Source: CAHJXG01 sp964235485
Lineage (GTDB): Bacteria > Pseudomonadota > Alphaproteobacteria > Acetobacterales > Acetobacteraceae
Length of the DNA stretch: 64,000 bases
NCBI GenBank assembly: GCA_964235485.1
Contig: CAXSAZ010000016.1
Span: forward strand, 17,251-81,250
Reading direction: 5' to 3'
Part shown: in pieces, positions 62,551 to 64,000 of the stretch
How the letters are laid out: every line of letters starts with the position of its first letter
Numbering within the stretch: position 1 is the stretch's first letter
Notes under the pieces: model-generated
What the model saw: only the letters and a program-made list of their open reading frames with translations
Database searches by the model: none
Told to the model about the DNA's origin: nothing
Translations under genes and position numbers: made by a program

Positions 62551-63434
62551 GGCGTGGGCGGCAGGGGCACGGGCGGGATGGGCGCATTTGCCGCCGCCGC
62601 GTCCCGCCGCCGCCGCTCGTGCCAAGCGTCCATGAGCTGCAGCACGGTGGCGGCGGTTTCCTCGATGGAGCGCCGGGTCACGTCGATCACTGGCCAGCCA
62701 CGGCGGGTGCACAAGCGCCGCGCCCACAGCAGCTCGCCGCGCACCGCCTCCACGTCGGTGTAGTCGCCGGGGCTTTGCCGCACCCGGCCGGTGTCGTTGC
62801 CGGCCGCGATCAGCTTCAGCCGGTGCCGCCGGATTTCGATCAGCGCCGGCGGGTCGAGCGTGAGGCCGATCACCGGGCAAAGCGGCGCTTCCAGCCCCGG
62901 CGGGTCCGGCGTGCCCGGCACCAACGGCACGTTGGCCGCCTTGATCCCGCGGTTGGCCAGGTAGAACGAGGTCGGCGTCTTGGAGGAGCGCGACACGCCG
63001 ACCAGCACCACATCGGCCGACGCGATCCCCGCCTGCGCCTGGCCGTCGTCATGCGCGAGCACGTAGTGCATGGCGTCGATCCGGCGGAAATAATCGGCGT
63101 CCAGCACGTATTGCCGCCCCGGCCGGGACTGCGCCGGGGAGCCGATATGCTCCTGCAGCATGTCCAGCACCGGCTCCAACACGTTCAGCACGGACACGCC
63201 GAGCCGCAGGCAGGTGGTTTCCAGGTCGTTGCGCAGCGCCTTGTCGATCACGGTGGACAGCACCGGGCCAGGCTCGGCCTCGATCCCTTCCAGCACGCGG
63301 TGCAACTGGAAGCGGGTCCGGATCAGGCTCCAGCGGTGATACACGATCGAGGCGTGCTCGAATTGCGAGACGGTTGCGCGGGCGATGCTGTTCAGCGTCT
63401 CCCCGGTCGCGTCGGATACCAGATGCAGGTTCAT
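62547..63434 (-). CDS. ppsR: pyruvate,phosphate/water dikinase regulatory protein
   Basis: 295 residues, DUF299 family. NLHLVSDATGETLNSIARA at the start, P-loop GVSRSSKTPTSFYLANRG near 155. Bifunctional kinase/phosphorylase that switches PEP synthase or PPDK. Located at the left border of the DnaA-box region, with hemE on the other side, an arrangement seen at alphaproteobacterial origins. The frame continues upstream into the origin region; ATG 63434 fits the family start. Confidence 0.93.
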   Translation of the reverse strand: MNLHLVSDATGETLNSIARATVSQFEHASIVYHRWSLIRTRFQLHRVLEGIEAEPGPVLSTVIDKALRNDLETTCLRLGVSVLNVLEPVLDMLQEHIGSPAQSRPGRQYVLDADYFRRIDAMHYVLAHDDGQAQAGIASADVVLVGVSRSSKTPTSFYLANRGIKAANVPLVPGTPDPPGLEAPLCPVIGLTLDPPALIEIRRHRLKLIAAGNDTGRVRQSPGDYTDVEAVRGELLWARRLCTRRGWPVIDVTRRSIEETAATVLQLMDAWHERRRRDAAAANAPIPPVPLPPTP

Positions 63435-63758
63435 TGTGCGGCCGTTCTGTTCACAGGGGCTGGGGATAAGATGGGGATAACGGGGATAACCCGAGTCTTT
63501 TCCACAGGCCCCGTGGGCGCCTGTGGACGGATGTGGATAACAATCGAAATAATAGGTACTGGGGATATAATTTGGGCATCTCCGGCACGGAAGCGCAATG
63601 CTCGGCCCATCGCGGGCAGAGTCAATGACTTGCCGGCGTTCTGGCCTGTGGATATCACTGTGGATAATTTTTGAATAACGGGGTACCCCAGGACTCACAG
63701 GGTATATAACCCCTCCATGATTCTCTAGAATCTCTTCTTTGAAGAGAAGGAGTGCACG
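63435..63758. other. oriC: candidate chromosomal replication origin (oriC)
   Basis: 324-bp non-coding stretch between ppsR and hemE. Two perfect DnaA boxes TTATCCACA (minus strand, 63532-63540 and 63659-63667), one-mismatch or weak boxes at 63498-63506 (TTTTCCACA), 63522-63530 and 63647-63655 (TGTGGATAT), and three GGGGATAA iterations at 63462, 63473 and 63482, two of them being one base from a DnaA box. A/T-rich parts at 63537-63575 and 63661-63740 could be unwinding elements. hemE adjacency is as at the Caulobacter origin. Confidence 0.8.
63731..63747 (+). promoter_or_regulatory. hairpin abutting the hemE ribosome site
   Basis: TCTCTTC TTT GAAGAGA, a perfect 7-bp stem with a three-base loop, directly before AAGGAG and 11 bp from the hemE ATG. 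Just upstream GATTCTCTAGAATC is another palindrome (63719-63732). Could affect hemE translation or be an origin element. Confidence 0.4.
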
Positions 63759-64000
63759 ATGACCAAGCCGCTGCTCCGCGTGCTGGCAGGAGAGGCGGTC
63801 TGGCCGCCGCCGATGTGGCTGATGCGCCAGGCCGGGCGCTACCTGCCCGAGTACCGGGAGCTGCGCGGCCAGGCCGGCGACTTCATCAGCCTGTGCACCA
63901 CCCCGGCGCTGGCAGCCGAGGTGACGCTGCAGCCCATCCGCCGCTACGGCTTCGACGCCGCCATCCTGTTCAGCGACATCCTGATGCTGCCCTGGGCGCT
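63759..64000 (+). CDS. hemE: uroporphyrinogen decarboxylase (5' part)
   Basis: First 80 codons only; the gene runs off the window. MTKPLLRVLAGEAVWPPPMW, then the signature RQAGRYLPEYRELR near residue 24 and the FSDIL segment with catalytic Asp near 72. Decarboxylates uroporphyrinogen III to coproporphyrinogen III in heme/chlorophyll synthesis. AAGGAG is 8 bases before ATG. Divergent from ppsR across the candidate origin. Confidence 0.95.
   Translation, partial: MTKPLLRVLAGEAVWPPPMWLMRQAGRYLPEYRELRGQAGDFISLCTTPALAAEVTLQPIRRYGFDAAILFSDILMLPWA

Overview
The window looks like a high-GC alphaproteobacterial chromosome, most likely a Rhodospirillales/Acetobacteraceae-type organism (inferred; no marker phylogeny could be run). 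The reasons are the order maf - ppsR - [DnaA-box region] - hemE at the right end, the block rsmG-parA-parB / holA-lptE-leuS-DUF3576, a GNAT-free set of compact operons joined by ATGA/GTGA overlaps, and many ABC catabolic operons. The right end (63435-63758) has the hallmarks of the chromosomal replication origin next to hemE, and a near-consensus parS lies in the 5' part of rsmG just before parAB, so the whole window is probably origin-proximal.

Left part (1-9976): a sugar or polyol catabolic locus. A partial sn-glycerol-1-phosphate-dehydrogenase-like gene is divergent from a SorC-family regulator, which is followed by an FGGY kinase, a fused class II aldolase/short-chain dehydrogenase, a ribose-type ABC transporter (ATPase, permease, binding protein) and a second SDR. 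Three similar palindromes (TGAC-N4-GTCA type) sit in front of its transcription units. A second, oppositely oriented locus (10009-17018) encodes a GH42 beta-galactosidase, a complete UgpABCE/MalEFGK-type ABC importer and a fuculose-phosphate-aldolase-like enzyme. It carries scars: a 24-residue glpD start remnant, a 24-codon orphan ORF and an internally deleted IS5-type element. A tartrate-dehydrogenase-like gene and an AraC/SDR divergent pair follow.

Middle (20.5-34.7 kb): single genes (DUF892 stress protein, FNT channel, YjlB-like cupin, DNA polymerase IV, Mrr-like nuclease, glucose-6-phosphate dehydrogenase, a ferric-reductase-like membrane protein with a TAT-exported partner), then an eight-gene run in which IorAB-type molybdenum hydroxylase subunits are translationally coupled to a flavocytochrome c pair and soxX-Y-Z-A, with no soxB, soxCD or soxV in sight. 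This is the most unusual gene combination in the window.

34.8-43.7 kb: an oligopeptide/opine-type ABC operon (SDR, FAD oxidoreductase, two permeases, two ATPases, second FAD oxidoreductase, binding protein) on the minus strand, with nearly every junction overlapping. 43.7-54.8 kb: housekeeping and chromosome-segregation genes (RMF-like, quinone oxidoreductase, Ogt, rsmG, parAB, holA, lptE, leuS, DUF3576 lipoprotein, porin). 54.8-64 kb: thiamine-phosphate-synthase-like, YggS, hydrolase, Kup potassium transporter, tRNA-Ala(GGC), 3-oxoacid CoA-transferase subunits, Maf, PpsR, the candidate oriC and the start of hemE.

A dispersed repeat occurs three times, each time where two convergent genes end; two copies carry long near-perfect hairpins that could serve as two-way terminators. 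No CRISPR array, rRNA, prophage or complete insertion sequence was seen.
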